NCBI GenBank assembly: GCA_039029355.1
Contig: JBCCGI010000020.1
Span: 1 to 64,000, forward strand
DNA length: 64,000 nucleotides
Source of the DNA: JBCCGI01 sp039029355
GTDB lineage: Bacteria > Planctomycetota > UBA1135 > GCA-002686595
Direction: 5' to 3'
In this document: one piece after another, positions 1 through 8,024 of the stretch
Numbering within the stretch: position 1 is the stretch's first letter
Layout of the letters: every line of letters starts with the position of its first letter
Translations under genes and position numbers: made by a program
The notes under the pieces: model-generated
Databases searched by the model: none
What the model was told of the DNA's origin: nothing
What the model saw: only the letters and a program-made list of their open reading frames with translations

Positions 1-48
1 CCGCGGTGAACTTACGTCTCGGTCTATTGGCCATCGTCTCCTCCATCA

Positions 49-924
49 TCAGTCTGGCCTCATCCGAGGTGTCCACCAAACCCGGGCAAGGTCACAGGAG
101 AGCTTGGAGACGGTCTGACCGCCGCAGCTGAGCGTGGCGCAGGACTGACCGAAGCACGCCGTTCCACAGGCGGACGACGCGTCGAGCAGCCACGGCCCGC
201 ACCAGGTCTCGAAGACCTTGGCCTCACCGTTCTGCTCCATGACGATGTCGGTCCGCAGGTCCATCGGCGGGAGGCCGGTGTTGTAGGCCAGCTGGTACTC
301 GACGACGATGTCGTAGGTGTTCGGCGGCCAGGCGAGCGGCTCCAGCTCGACCGAGCTGAAGGAGCGGTCGTAGAAGATCGGGCTACCGGACGTTGCGGCG
401 ACGAAGTCGTCCGTGGTGTCGAGCTCAGGCAGCGAGCCTGCGGCCGGGAGCAGAGTGACCTTGATCGGATCGCCCGGGGTGAACATCGACTCGGGGACGA
501 CCGGGAACTTCGTGGTGATCCACGGCAGCTGGCAGAAGCCGTTGCCGTTGCTGTCGGCCAGGCAGGTCAGCTCGACGTCTTGATCGTCCACGCTGCCGGT
601 GCCGCACGGCATGCCGTAGTTCTGCTCGGAGCAGACGCCGGCGCCGGGATCCACGAGCACCCGCACGGTCTTGGTTTCGGAGTAGCCACCGACCTCGACG
701 AGAATCTCGGTCGAGAGGTCGAGGCCGTTGGCCGTGGGCTCGCCGACGGACGCGGTCCAGACGACTTCGATGTCGAGGCCGATCCCGATTGAGCAGTCGT
801 CCGTCAGCCCGAAGACGATTCGGTCCCAGGGCGGTCGCGGGGCACTGTCCTCAGCCGACGCAAGGCCGGGCAAGAGCGATCCGAGGAGGACGGACGAGAG
901 AACGAGGCGGCGGACGGAAAGCAC
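49..924 (-). CDS. Secreted Cys-rich protein, C-terminally truncated copy of its neighbour
   Basis: I do not recognise a function. The 291-residue protein starts with a signal peptide (basic start, hydrophobic stretch LVLSSVLLGSLLPGLASA, then mature AED), so it should be exported. It aligns with residues 1 to about 272 of the next gene at high identity, including paired Cys motifs such as MPCGTGSVDDQD and TCLADSNGNGFC. After KLSC the alignment stops (DNA breakpoint near position 94), and an unrelated 15-residue tail runs to the stop. The expected C-terminal ~195 residues are missing. I chose the GTG at 924 because AAAGGAG lies just upstream and the paralogue starts at the equivalent GTG. A longer ATG form starting at 984 would place 20 extra residues before the signal peptide. 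It is probably a degenerate tandem duplicate. Whether a stable product is made is unknown. Confidence 0.7.
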   Translation of the reverse strand: MLSVRRLVLSSVLLGSLLPGLASAEDSAPRPPWDRIVFGLTDDCSIGIGLDIEVVWTASVGEPTANGLDLSTEILVEVGGYSETKTVRVLVDPGAGVCSEQNYGMPCGTGSVDDQDVELTCLADSNGNGFCQLPWITTKFPVVPESMFTPGDPIKVTLLPAAGSLPELDTTDDFVAATSGSPIFYDRSFSSVELEPLAWPPNTYDIVVEYQLAYNTGLPPMDLRTDIVMEQNGEAKVFETWCGPWLLDASSACGTACFGQSCATLSCGGQTVSKLSCDLARVWWTPRMRPD

Positions 925-1050
925 GGTGAGCTCCTTTGGTTCGACAGGCAGCTGGGCCAGTTGCGACTCTGGAGTCTTGGGCACGGATCCGGCGGGCGGG
1001 AATGAGGCAGAGTCCGACGGAAAAGCTCAGATCCCTCGGCCGCGGGCGCC
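94..1050. repeat. Tandem duplication unit, left copy
   Basis: This stretch is a diverged direct repeat of roughly 1757-2720, covering the promoter region, Shine-Dalgarno, signal peptide and about 270 codons of the secreted protein. Similarity stops abruptly near position 94 inside the coding sequence, where the right copy continues. Boundaries were set by eye. Confidence 0.6.
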
Positions 1051-1193
1051 CTCGAGGGGGGCTCGGAGCCCGTCGTCGGCCGTTTTCTGCCCCAGGGAGG
1101 CCTCGACACGCTTGGGCGACCGGAAAGGAGCGAGAGCCGCCCCCCCCATCGGGAGAGGCGGCTCGTCGTGATCCGCGGAGGGATCCGCAGCCC
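925..1193 (-). promoter_or_regulatory. Intergenic region: promoter of truncated copy and terminator of full copy
   Basis: This 269-bp gap has no gene I can support. The part next to position 924 carries the AAAGGAG ribosome binding site. Its first ~110 bp resemble the region upstream of the paralogue (2598-2720): both carry a TTTGGTTCGA block beside the Shine-Dalgarno and a distal CGCGGCC...GGGA.TCTGA block. The duplication therefore included the upstream control region. I see no convincing -35/-10 pair. The distal part holds the terminator hairpin of the next gene. Confidence 0.45.
1134..1164 (-). terminator. Probable intrinsic terminator of the secreted protein gene at 1194-2597
   Basis: A perfect 8-bp inverted repeat, GAGCCGCC and GGCGGCTC, encloses a 15-nt interior with further C/G pairing potential. 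It starts about 29 nt after the stop codon of the leftward gene. The following transcript has only a weak T-tract (TCGCTCCTTTCC), so efficiency is uncertain. Confidence 0.55.
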
Positions 1194-2597
1194 TTACCAG
1201 CCGAAGACGTGCGTCACGCCGTTGGTCATGGCGAGGTTGAGCGCCCCTCCGGCGCCCGGGTCGAGGAACATCACCTGGTAGCTGACGGCGACCCCGCACT
1301 GGCTCGGGTCGGGGCCCGCGAGCCACTCGAGCGTCAGCGTCCCATCGGGGGCGACCGACGTGGACAGCGGGAGCACCAACACCGGATCGACGAGGAGCGT
1401 GCCGCCGTCGAACGGGACGTCGAGCCGGTCGAAGCCCACCAGCAGGAAGGGATCCGCGCCCGGCAGGGCTTCCTTCATCTGGAGCCCGACCATCTGACCG
1501 GGGATCGGCGGCGCGATCGAGTCGAGCGTCGGCACGCCGGCGGTTCCCGCCTTGCCGTTGCCGTAGGGCAGCTCCAGGGCCTCGTTGCTGCAGAGGATCC
1601 ACTCATCCTGATCCAGCCCCTCGGGATCGGGCATGGCGCCGGCAGGAGCTTCGAGGGACAGCAGGATGGGGCCGTCCGCGCTCAGCTGGACCGAGGGAAT
1701 CCGGTACTGGATCGGCTCGCTCGCGCAGACGCACGGGAACTGGCCCCAGTCGTTCTCGACCGACTGGCAGGAGAGCTTGGCGACGGTCTGACCGCCGCAG
1801 ATGATCGTGGCGCAGGACTGACCGAAGCACGCCGATCCGCAGGTGGACGAGGGGTCGAGCAGCCACGGCCCGCACCAGGTCTCGAAAACCTTGGCCTCGC
1901 CGTTCTGCTCCATCACGATGTCGGTCCGCAGGTCGATCGGCGGGAGGGGCGTGTTGTACGCCACCTGGTACTCCACCACGATGTCGTAGGTGTTCGGGGT
2001 CCCGGGGACCGGCTCCAGCTCGACCGAGCTGAAGAAGCGGTCGTAGAAGATCGGGTCACCGGAGGTCGCGGAGACGAAGTCGTCGGTCGTATCGAGCTCG
2101 GGCTGCGAACCCGTGGCCGGGATCAGCGTGACCTTGATCGGGTCCCCCGGCGTGAACATCGACTCGGGAACGACCGGGAACGTCGTGGTGATCCAGGGGA
2201 GCTGGCAGTAGCCGTCGCCCTGACCATCGGCCAGGCAGATCAGCTCGACGTCCTGGTCGTCCACGCTGCCGCTTCCGCAGGGCATGCCGTAGCCCTGATC
2301 GGAGCAGACGCCGGCGCCGGGATCCACGAGCACGCGGACGGTCTTGGTCTCGGAGTAGCCACCGACCTCGACGAGAACCTCGGTCGAGAGGTCGAGGATG
2401 TTCGACGTGGGATCGCCCACGAACGCGGTCCAGACGACCTCGAGCTCGAGGCCGCTCCCGAGCGTGGTCTTGTCCGTCAGCCCGGACACGAGCCGGCCCC
2501 AGGGGGGCGTCGGGATACCGTCCTCCGCCGACGCGACGCCGGGCAGAAGCGATCCGAGGAGGAGGGACGAGAGAACGAGGTGGCGAACGGAAAGCAC
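1194..2597 (-). CDS. Secreted Cys-rich hypothetical protein (full-length copy)
   Basis: Function unknown. The 467-residue protein begins with a clear signal peptide (LSVRHLVLSSLLLGSLLPGVASA, mature end AED). The first two thirds hold several Cys pairs (for example MPCGSGSVDDQD, CLADGQGDGYC, TCGSACFGQSC, FPCVCASEP), suggesting a disulfide-stabilised extracellular fold. The C-terminus (FLDPGAGGALNLAMTNG...) resembles a short tail I associate with secreted planctomycete proteins. The GTG start at 2597 is fixed by AAAAGGAG six to seven bases upstream. It is a tandem paralogue of the gene at 49-924 and keeps the C-terminal third that the other lost. It looks monocistronic, with its own promoter region and a terminator hairpin at 1134-1164. 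A structural or cell-surface role is only a guess. Confidence 0.8.
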   Translation of the reverse strand: MLSVRHLVLSSLLLGSLLPGVASAEDGIPTPPWGRLVSGLTDKTTLGSGLELEVVWTAFVGDPTSNILDLSTEVLVEVGGYSETKTVRVLVDPGAGVCSDQGYGMPCGSGSVDDQDVELICLADGQGDGYCQLPWITTTFPVVPESMFTPGDPIKVTLIPATGSQPELDTTDDFVSATSGDPIFYDRFFSSVELEPVPGTPNTYDIVVEYQVAYNTPLPPIDLRTDIVMEQNGEAKVFETWCGPWLLDPSSTCGSACFGQSCATIICGGQTVAKLSCQSVENDWGQFPCVCASEPIQYRIPSVQLSADGPILLSLEAPAGAMPDPEGLDQDEWILCSNEALELPYGNGKAGTAGVPTLDSIAPPIPGQMVGLQMKEALPGADPFLLVGFDRLDVPFDGGTLLVDPVLVLPLSTSVAPDGTLTLEWLAGPDPSQCGVAVSYQVMFLDPGAGGALNLAMTNGVTHVFGW

Positions 2598-2720
2598 GGT
2601 GAACTCCTTTTGGTTCGATGGTCAGTGGGACAGGTACGAATCTGAAGACCTGGGCACGGAGCCGAGGCACGCGAGTGAGCTGGGTCCTGCGGGATAAATC
2701 AGATTCCCTGGCCGCGGGCG
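1757..2720. repeat. Tandem duplication unit, right copy
   Basis: Partner of the repeat at 94-1050. It contains the 5' part of the full-length secreted protein gene and its upstream region. The right copy continues into an intact 3' coding end, so it is the better-preserved version. Boundaries were set by eye. Confidence 0.6.
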
Positions 2721-2837
2721 GCGTCGGGCGGGTGTCGCAGCGCGCATCGCGCTCGCCGGTCTCGAACGCGGTGGCTGAGCAGCTGCGGGCGCGAGTGGGC
2801 GGCACCAACGGCGCCGCGGGTGCAACCTCCCTCCTGG

Positions 2838-2996
2838 ATGCCGCGGCCGTCCTCGTGGAGCTCGTGCGGCCGGAGATCCCCCAACCTCGATTCGGAGGTC
2901 GGCGTGCGCACCTTCGACTACGACAGGAACAACCGCTACCGGGGGCTCCTGTGGGACCGGTGCGCCGGCGCCGCGATCCGGCTGGGCGAGCCCTAG
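2838..2996 (+). pseudogene. Possible 52-codon ORF or 3' remnant of a lost gene
   Basis: On the plus strand an ATG at 2838 opens a frame ending at TAG 2994-2996. Its second half has coding-like composition (D-Y-D-R-N-N-R-Y-R-G-L-L-W-D-R-C), with G/C-rich third positions and no low-complexity arginine bias, unlike most shadow frames here. I recognise no family and see no convincing ribosome binding site. It may be the 3' end of a gene destroyed by the rearrangement that produced the tandem duplication, or a chance frame. Confidence is low. Confidence 0.2.
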
Positions 2997-3082
2997 GACT
3001 CGCCGGAGTCGAGGCCCCCCCTACCGCGTCGTCACCGGCCTGGCGTCGGGCAACGTCGTTCGCGGTCGCTACGAAAACACAA

Positions 3083-3114
3083 ACGCCCCCCCCGGCCCGA
3101 GCCGGAGGAGGCGT
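3083..3114 (-). terminator. Strong intrinsic terminator of the Kelch protein gene
   Basis: In the leftward transcript a 14-bp stem (ACGCCTCCTCCGGC pairing with GCCGGGGGGGGCGT, two G-U wobbles) closes a TCGG loop and is followed by TTGTGTTTTC. It begins about 26 nt after the stop codon at 3141. Stem, tetraloop and T-rich tract together make this the clearest terminator in the window. Confidence 0.8.
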
Positions 3115-3140
3115 CCTGCGTAGGGATCTCTAGCGGCCGG

Positions 3141-4694
3141 CTACGGGATGTAGATCTCGGCCGTCGTGTCGGGAGTGACTCCACCGGAGCCGTTGTCCCC
3201 CGCACCGCTGATCAGGACGCGGTCGCCGCCGTCGAACAGAGCCGCTGGGGCGAACGGGCGCGGGAAGCTGAGGCTGGCGGTCGTGCTCCAGGTCGAGCCC
3301 ATGTTGGTCGACTCCTCGATCTCGACGACCGGCGGGCCCTGCAGGGTCGACAGGTCGAAGGACACGATGCCGCCGACGCAGACGACCGAGTCGCCGGTCG
3401 CGAGCAGGCGCGGCAGGACGCGGGCGATGTTGAGGTCGCCGACGTTCGACCAGGTGTTGGCCGAAGTGTCGTAGAGCCGCGTGCTGGTCAGCGTGTCGGT
3501 CGTCAGCGTGAGGAAGGAGCCGTTGATCCCCCCGACCAGGAGCGCGTCGCCGTTCGGCAGCGTGACCTGGGCGTGGCCGGCGCGCTCTTCGTTGAAGCTC
3601 GGCGTGCCGAGGAGCGAGCCCGAGGTCGGGTCGAAGCGCCGGACGTCGCTCGAGAAGAACGGGGTCTCGATGAACAGGATGCTGATGATCTCGATGCCGC
3701 CGGTGATCAGAACCTGCCCGTTTCCGAGCAGCGAAGCGGCGTGCAGCGCGCGCGGTTCCGGGAGGTTCGGGCCGGCCGACCAGGTGTCGGTGCTCGGGTC
3801 GTAGATCTCGGTCGTTTGATGGAAGAGGCCGAACGAGCCGAGCAGGTTCTCGAAGTCGACTCCGGACGTTCCGCCGGCGACGAAGACCCGGCCGTCGGGA
3901 AGCAGGGTCGCGGTGTGGCCGACGCGCGGAACGCTCATGTCGGCGATCGGCGAGGCGATGTCGGTCACCGGGTCGTAGATGTCGCCCGTGGCGGTGACCA
4001 GGATGTCCTCGTCGGAGCCGCCGAGCAGCAGCACGCGGCCGTCGGCGAGCTTGGTCTCGGTGTGCTGGGTGCGGTCGGCGCTCATCGTCGCGGTGGAGAG
4101 CGTAAAGCGACCGGTCTGGTTGTCGAAGATCCGGAGCTCGTCCCGGGCGATGCCGTCGCCGAGAGCGTCGGGACGCACGCCGCCGGAGAGCAGCACGCGG
4201 CCGTCATCGAGCGACGTCATGGCGTGGTTGAACAGCGCCTCGTCGAGCTCGGCCAGCGTGAACATCGTCGTGTCGGCCTCGCCGAGCACGAACCCGGTCT
4301 GCGCGGAGATCTCGTCGACCAGCGTGGTCGTGCCGGGGAGCGTGACCATCTGGGCGAAGAACGGCAGGCCCTGCAGGCTCGGCTGAGCGGGGATCGGGAG
4401 GACCACCGTCGCCTGACCGGCGCCGTCGAACGGGCCGAGCTGCCACAGGTTGAGGAACTCGAGCCCCACGTCCAGCAGGCGCGAGTCGTTGGGATCGAAC
4501 AGCACGAGCGGGGTGGGCCCCTCGGTCACGCCGAACGCGAGGCCCCAGAGCTCGCCGGGGTCGCCCTGGAGCTCGTAGGTGACAGACTGGCCGATCACGC
4601 CGCCCGAGCGGGTGATCTCGGCGGTCATGGCGTCCGCCGTCGCGCCGAGTGCGAGGGCGGCCGAAAGGGCGAGGACTGGACGGGTACGCAACAC
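3141..4694 (-). CDS. Secreted Kelch-repeat beta-propeller protein
   Basis: The 517-residue protein has an N-terminal signal peptide (LRTRPVLALSAALALGATADA). A beta-rich domain of about 120 residues follows, including LQGLPFFAQMVTLPG. After it come seven Kelch-type repeats, each ending in a G-x-V-L-L-x-G-G signature: DDGRVLLSGG, ADGRVLLLGG, PDGRVFVAGG, GNGQVLITGG, PNGDALLVGG, TGDSVVCVGG and GGDRVLISGAG. Seven repeats fit a closed propeller, a fold used for protein or carbohydrate binding or as an enzyme scaffold such as galactose oxidase. I see no copper-ligand pattern, so a binding or structural role outside the cytoplasm is more likely. The GTG start at 4694 has GGAGG six bases upstream. The gene stands alone between a short intergenic region and its own terminator. 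Confidence 0.85.
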   Translation of the reverse strand: MLRTRPVLALSAALALGATADAMTAEITRSGGVIGQSVTYELQGDPGELWGLAFGVTEGPTPLVLFDPNDSRLLDVGLEFLNLWQLGPFDGAGQATVVLPIPAQPSLQGLPFFAQMVTLPGTTTLVDEISAQTGFVLGEADTTMFTLAELDEALFNHAMTSLDDGRVLLSGGVRPDALGDGIARDELRIFDNQTGRFTLSTATMSADRTQHTETKLADGRVLLLGGSDEDILVTATGDIYDPVTDIASPIADMSVPRVGHTATLLPDGRVFVAGGTSGVDFENLLGSFGLFHQTTEIYDPSTDTWSAGPNLPEPRALHAASLLGNGQVLITGGIEIISILFIETPFFSSDVRRFDPTSGSLLGTPSFNEERAGHAQVTLPNGDALLVGGINGSFLTLTTDTLTSTRLYDTSANTWSNVGDLNIARVLPRLLATGDSVVCVGGIVSFDLSTLQGPPVVEIEESTNMGSTWSTTASLSFPRPFAPAALFDGGDRVLISGAGDNGSGGVTPDTTAEIYIP

Positions 4695-4868
4695 GGGAAC
4701 CTCCGGGGTTCGGGGGGGAGTCGGGGAAATCGAGGCGGAACAGGTTATCCGCCGCTCCCGGACGCCAGCAAGTACTAATTGAGATTGAGTCTCATCTGTC
4801 GAAGGCCCGCAACCGCCGATCGATGTCGCCGCAGGGTCGCCCGAAGGCGTGCATACCGGGCGTTGCTC
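4695..4868 (-). promoter_or_regulatory. Intergenic region upstream of the Kelch gene
   Basis: These 174 bp separate the end of the efflux operon from the Kelch gene. On the minus strand a TTGCTG / TAACCT pair with about 18-bp spacing, centred near 4750, could be a weak promoter. A 5-bp inverted repeat (TGAGA...TCTCA, 4780-4794) lies just past the efflux operon but has no T-tract, so I do not call it a terminator. Confidence 0.3.
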
Positions 4869-7800
4869 CTAGCCGCGGTCGGGCTCGCGCGAGACCAGCA
4901 CCGCGCCCCGCGGCCAGCGGACGGAGCCCCGGCCGAGCCAGCGCGGAAGCATGCGACGCAGGATCGAGCCGACGTCCTCGACCGCCGTGTACCAGACCGG
5001 CAGCGCGAGCAGCGTGAAGATGGTCGAGCTCGTTAGCCCGCCGATGACGACGACCGCAAGCGAGTCGATGTAGGCTCCGGCGACGGTCGCGCTCGAGAGC
5101 GCCAGCGGCACGAGCCCGAAGATCGTCGTGATGGCGGTCATCAGCACCGGACGCAGCCGGTGCCCGCAGCCGGTCAGCAACGCGTCGACCCGCCCGTGCC
5201 CCTCGGCGCGGAGCCGGTTGACGTGATCGACCATCACGATGCCGTTGTTGACGACCACGCCGATCAGGATCACGAGCCCGATGAACGCCGTCATCTCGAG
5301 CTCATAGCCCCCGAGCCAAAGCGCCCACAGCGCGCCGAAGAAGGCGAACGGCAGCGTGATCAGGATGGCCAGCGGTTGGGTAAGCGACTCGAACAGCGCC
5401 GCCATCAGCAGCAGCACGAAGAGCAGCGACACGATCACGCCGTTCAGCATCGTCGTGAGCCGCTCGTCGCGATCGCGCCCCCACTCGCCGAAGCTCCAGC
5501 GGTAGCCCTCGGGAAGGTCGACGGTTCGCATCCTCGCCGCGACCAGCTCGGTGGCCTCGGCCGTGGTCAGCGTCTCCTCGTCGAACTGCGCGCTGACCCA
5601 GGTCGTCGTCTCGCGGTCGGTGCGCTCGATCGACGGCGGGATCGGCGCCGCCTCGATCCAGGCGACGGACGAGAGCGGCACGGTCGCACCCTCGACCTCC
5701 CCCACGCCGACCGGCGCCGCCACGGGCACCGGCAGCTGGCGCAGCGCCTGCATCCCGCCCTGCTCGACGTCGTCGGGGAGGCTCACGAGCATCTCCAGCT
5801 CGCCCTCGTCGGACCGGAAGCGGCGCAGCCTGCGTCCGCGGAACGCGAAGCCGACCGCGTCGCCGACCGCCTGGGCCGACACGCCGAGCGCGCCGGCCTT
5901 GTCCGAGTCGACGCGGATGCGCAGCTCCTTCTGTGCCTGCAGGCTCGGGCCCCAGACCTCGACCGCCTCGGGGATCGTGCGCAGCTGGCGCTCGACGTCG
6001 GCGGCCACCGTCTGGAGGTACTCGGGATCGTCGCCGGTCAGCGACACACCGACCATCAGCCGACCGTCGTTGCCTCCGCGCCGGCGGCGGTACCACTGCG
6101 AGTCGCCCATGTGCAGGCGCACCCCCGCGATCGACGGCAGCTGGTCTGCCAGGCGGCGCCGCAGCGCGCCCAGCTGGGCCTTGGTCGCGCTGTCGCGCGG
6201 CAGGTAGAGCCGCGTCGAGCAGCCGCGGTTCTCGCTGTAGAACGAGTACATGCTGTCGAAGCCGAGCTCGTCCTTGCGCTCCTCCAACCACTCCTCGACC
6301 TGGTCGACGTAGCCCTCTAGTACCTCTTTCGACGCGGGGTCGTGCACCTGGTAGTTGATCCGGACGGCGTACTCCTGGGTGTTGACGTCGCCGGTGATGT
6401 CGATCCGGCCGAAGGGAATCACCGAGGTCGCCGCCAGCCCGAGCAGCAGCGGGAGCGCGGCGAAGCGGTGTCGCAGCGTCCAGCCCAAGACGGCGCGGTA
6501 GCCCGGCACGATGCGGGCCGCGAGGAAGCCCTCGCCGTCCGAGCCCGACGAGGGAAGCCGCGCGGCGACCAGCGGGATGAAGGTCAGCGAGACCAGGAGC
6601 GAGCACGCCACCGCCAGGCACACCGTCAGGGCGGTCTGGCGGATGAGTAGCGTCATCTCGTTCGTCTGGGCGGTGAAGAGCCACGACCACACGATGATCG
6701 TCGTCGCCGTCGACGCGGTGACCGCCAGCGCCACCTCACGCGTGCCCCGGCGCGCGGCCTCGCGGCGCTCGACGCCCGCCTCCTGCAGGCGGTGGATGTT
6801 CTCCATCACGACGACCGCGTTGTCGACCAGCATGCCGACGCCGAGCATCAGCCCGAGCAGCGTCAGCACGTTGAACTCCGAGCCCAGCGCGTACATGCCG
6901 CCGCAGGTCGCGACCAGCGAGAACGGGATCGCCACGGCGACGATCAGCGTGTTCCGCAGCTTGCGCAGGAAGAAGTAGAGCACGAAGACCGCGAGCAGCC
7001 CGCCGTAGATCCCCGCATCGCGCAGCCCGCCCAGCGAGTGCCGGATCTGCTCGCCCGCGTTCTGCCAGACCAGTACCGAGATGCCCTTCAGCGCGGGGTC
7101 GCGCTCGATCTCCTCGATTCGTGCCAGGACAGCGTCGACCGTCCCGACGGTGTTGGCGGAGGGTTCCTTGAAGACGTCGAAGCCGATGGCGAAGCCGCGG
7201 TCGAGGTGGCGCCCGTAGTTGACCTCGGGTTCCCTGGCGCTGACGGTCGCGACGTCGTCGACGCGCAGGCCGCCGCCGAGGGAGAGCCCGCGCACATCGT
7301 CCAGCTCCGCGAAACGCGCGGTGGTGCGGACGTCGTAGCGCACGATATCGCCGCGGATCGCGCCGAGGTCCATGTCGACGTTGGCGGCCTCGATCACCTC
7401 GACCACGTCGCGCGGCTGCAGCCCGTGCGCCTCGAGCGCGTCGAGGTCGAGCTCGATGTGCACCTGCAGCGGTTCGACGCCGTAGAGGCTGACGCTCGCG
7501 ACGCCCTTGATGCGCTCGATCGGGCGCTTGATGCGCCGGTCGAGCAGCTGCCACGACTCCGAGAGATCGCGCTGGGCCGAGATGCGCCCCTGCAGCGTGG
7601 CGCCGTCGGCGGGCCCGCTGATCTCGCCCTCGACGCGGATGAAGCCGATGCCCTCGGGCAGCAGCGGGCGCGCGCGCTCGACGGCCTCGCGCACCTCGAT
7701 GCGCTTCAGGTCGACGTTGGCGTCCCAGTCGAAGTTGACCTCGATCCGCGCCTGGCCCGCGTTCGCGTCGGTGGCGATGCGCTTGACGTCGGGGATGGTC

Positions 7801-8018
7801 GCGAGCTCCTCCTCGATCGGGAGTGCGACCTCACGCAGGGTCTCCAGCGGGTGGCTGCCGACGAAGGGGACCTCGATGTCGATCTCGGGCTCGGCCTGCA
7901 GCGGCAGGAAGTCGAGCGGCAGCCGGAACACCGCGAGGACGCCCAGGACCATCAGGCACAGGAGCAGCATGCAGGTCGCGACCGGGCGATCGATCGGGAG
8001 GTCGAAGAGCCGCTTCAA
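4869..8018 (-). CDS. RND efflux permease (second permease of the operon)
   Basis: This 1,049-residue inner-membrane RND pump (hydrophobe/amphiphile efflux type) would use the proton gradient to export compounds with the adaptor encoded upstream. The N-terminus has the family pattern RPVAT...TM1...LPLDFLP. The TM4 region reads GLMLGVGMLVDNAVVVMENI, with the conserved membrane aspartate followed by Asn. The second half repeats the topology, with VILIGVVVNNGIVMVDHV near TM10. Length is normal for the family. The start is probably TTG at 8018, six bases after the previous stop, with GGAG inside the end of that gene; it restores the canonical N-terminus. The next in-frame ATG would cut into TM1. 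Pairing with a second permease suggests an MdtB/MdtC-like heteromer, but two independent pumps sharing one adaptor are also possible. Confidence 0.9.
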   Translation of the reverse strand: MKRLFDLPIDRPVATCMLLLCLMVLGVLAVFRLPLDFLPLQAEPEIDIEVPFVGSHPLETLREVALPIEEELATIPDVKRIATDANAGQARIEVNFDWDANVDLKRIEVREAVERARPLLPEGIGFIRVEGEISGPADGATLQGRISAQRDLSESWQLLDRRIKRPIERIKGVASVSLYGVEPLQVHIELDLDALEAHGLQPRDVVEVIEAANVDMDLGAIRGDIVRYDVRTTARFAELDDVRGLSLGGGLRVDDVATVSAREPEVNYGRHLDRGFAIGFDVFKEPSANTVGTVDAVLARIEEIERDPALKGISVLVWQNAGEQIRHSLGGLRDAGIYGGLLAVFVLYFFLRKLRNTLIVAVAIPFSLVATCGGMYALGSEFNVLTLLGLMLGVGMLVDNAVVVMENIHRLQEAGVERREAARRGTREVALAVTASTATTIIVWSWLFTAQTNEMTLLIRQTALTVCLAVACSLLVSLTFIPLVAARLPSSGSDGEGFLAARIVPGYRAVLGWTLRHRFAALPLLLGLAATSVIPFGRIDITGDVNTQEYAVRINYQVHDPASKEVLEGYVDQVEEWLEERKDELGFDSMYSFYSENRGCSTRLYLPRDSATKAQLGALRRRLADQLPSIAGVRLHMGDSQWYRRRRGGNDGRLMVGVSLTGDDPEYLQTVAADVERQLRTIPEAVEVWGPSLQAQKELRIRVDSDKAGALGVSAQAVGDAVGFAFRGRRLRRFRSDEGELEMLVSLPDDVEQGGMQALRQLPVPVAAPVGVGEVEGATVPLSSVAWIEAAPIPPSIERTDRETTTWVSAQFDEETLTTAEATELVAARMRTVDLPEGYRWSFGEWGRDRDERLTTMLNGVIVSLLFVLLLMAALFESLTQPLAILITLPFAFFGALWALWLGGYELEMTAFIGLVILIGVVVNNGIVMVDHVNRLRAEGHGRVDALLTGCGHRLRPVLMTAITTIFGLVPLALSSATVAGAYIDSLAVVVIGGLTSSTIFTLLALPVWYTAVEDVGSILRRMLPRWLGRGSVRWPRGAVLVSREPDRG

Positions 8019-8024
8019 CGTGGG

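Larger units (their letters stand above)
2598..3140. other. Intergenic region, promoter plus possible gene remnant
   Basis: This 543-bp gap separates the secreted protein gene from the Kelch gene. The right-hand copy of the duplicated upstream region (promoter side of the gene at 2597) occupies about 2598-2720. A possible small or remnant ORF on the plus strand covers 2838-2996. The Kelch gene terminator sits at 3083-3114. I see no tRNA, insertion sequence or other RNA gene in the remainder. Confidence 0.5.

Noticed and set aside
925..984. ATG start at 984 for the truncated secreted protein
   Set aside because: It would place 20 non-hydrophobic residues before the signal peptide, and the Shine-Dalgarno sits at the GTG at 924, as in the paralogue.
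4780..4794. Small hairpin TGAGA...TCTCA after the efflux operon as a terminator
   Set aside because: Only 5 bp of stem and no T-tract on the transcribed strand.
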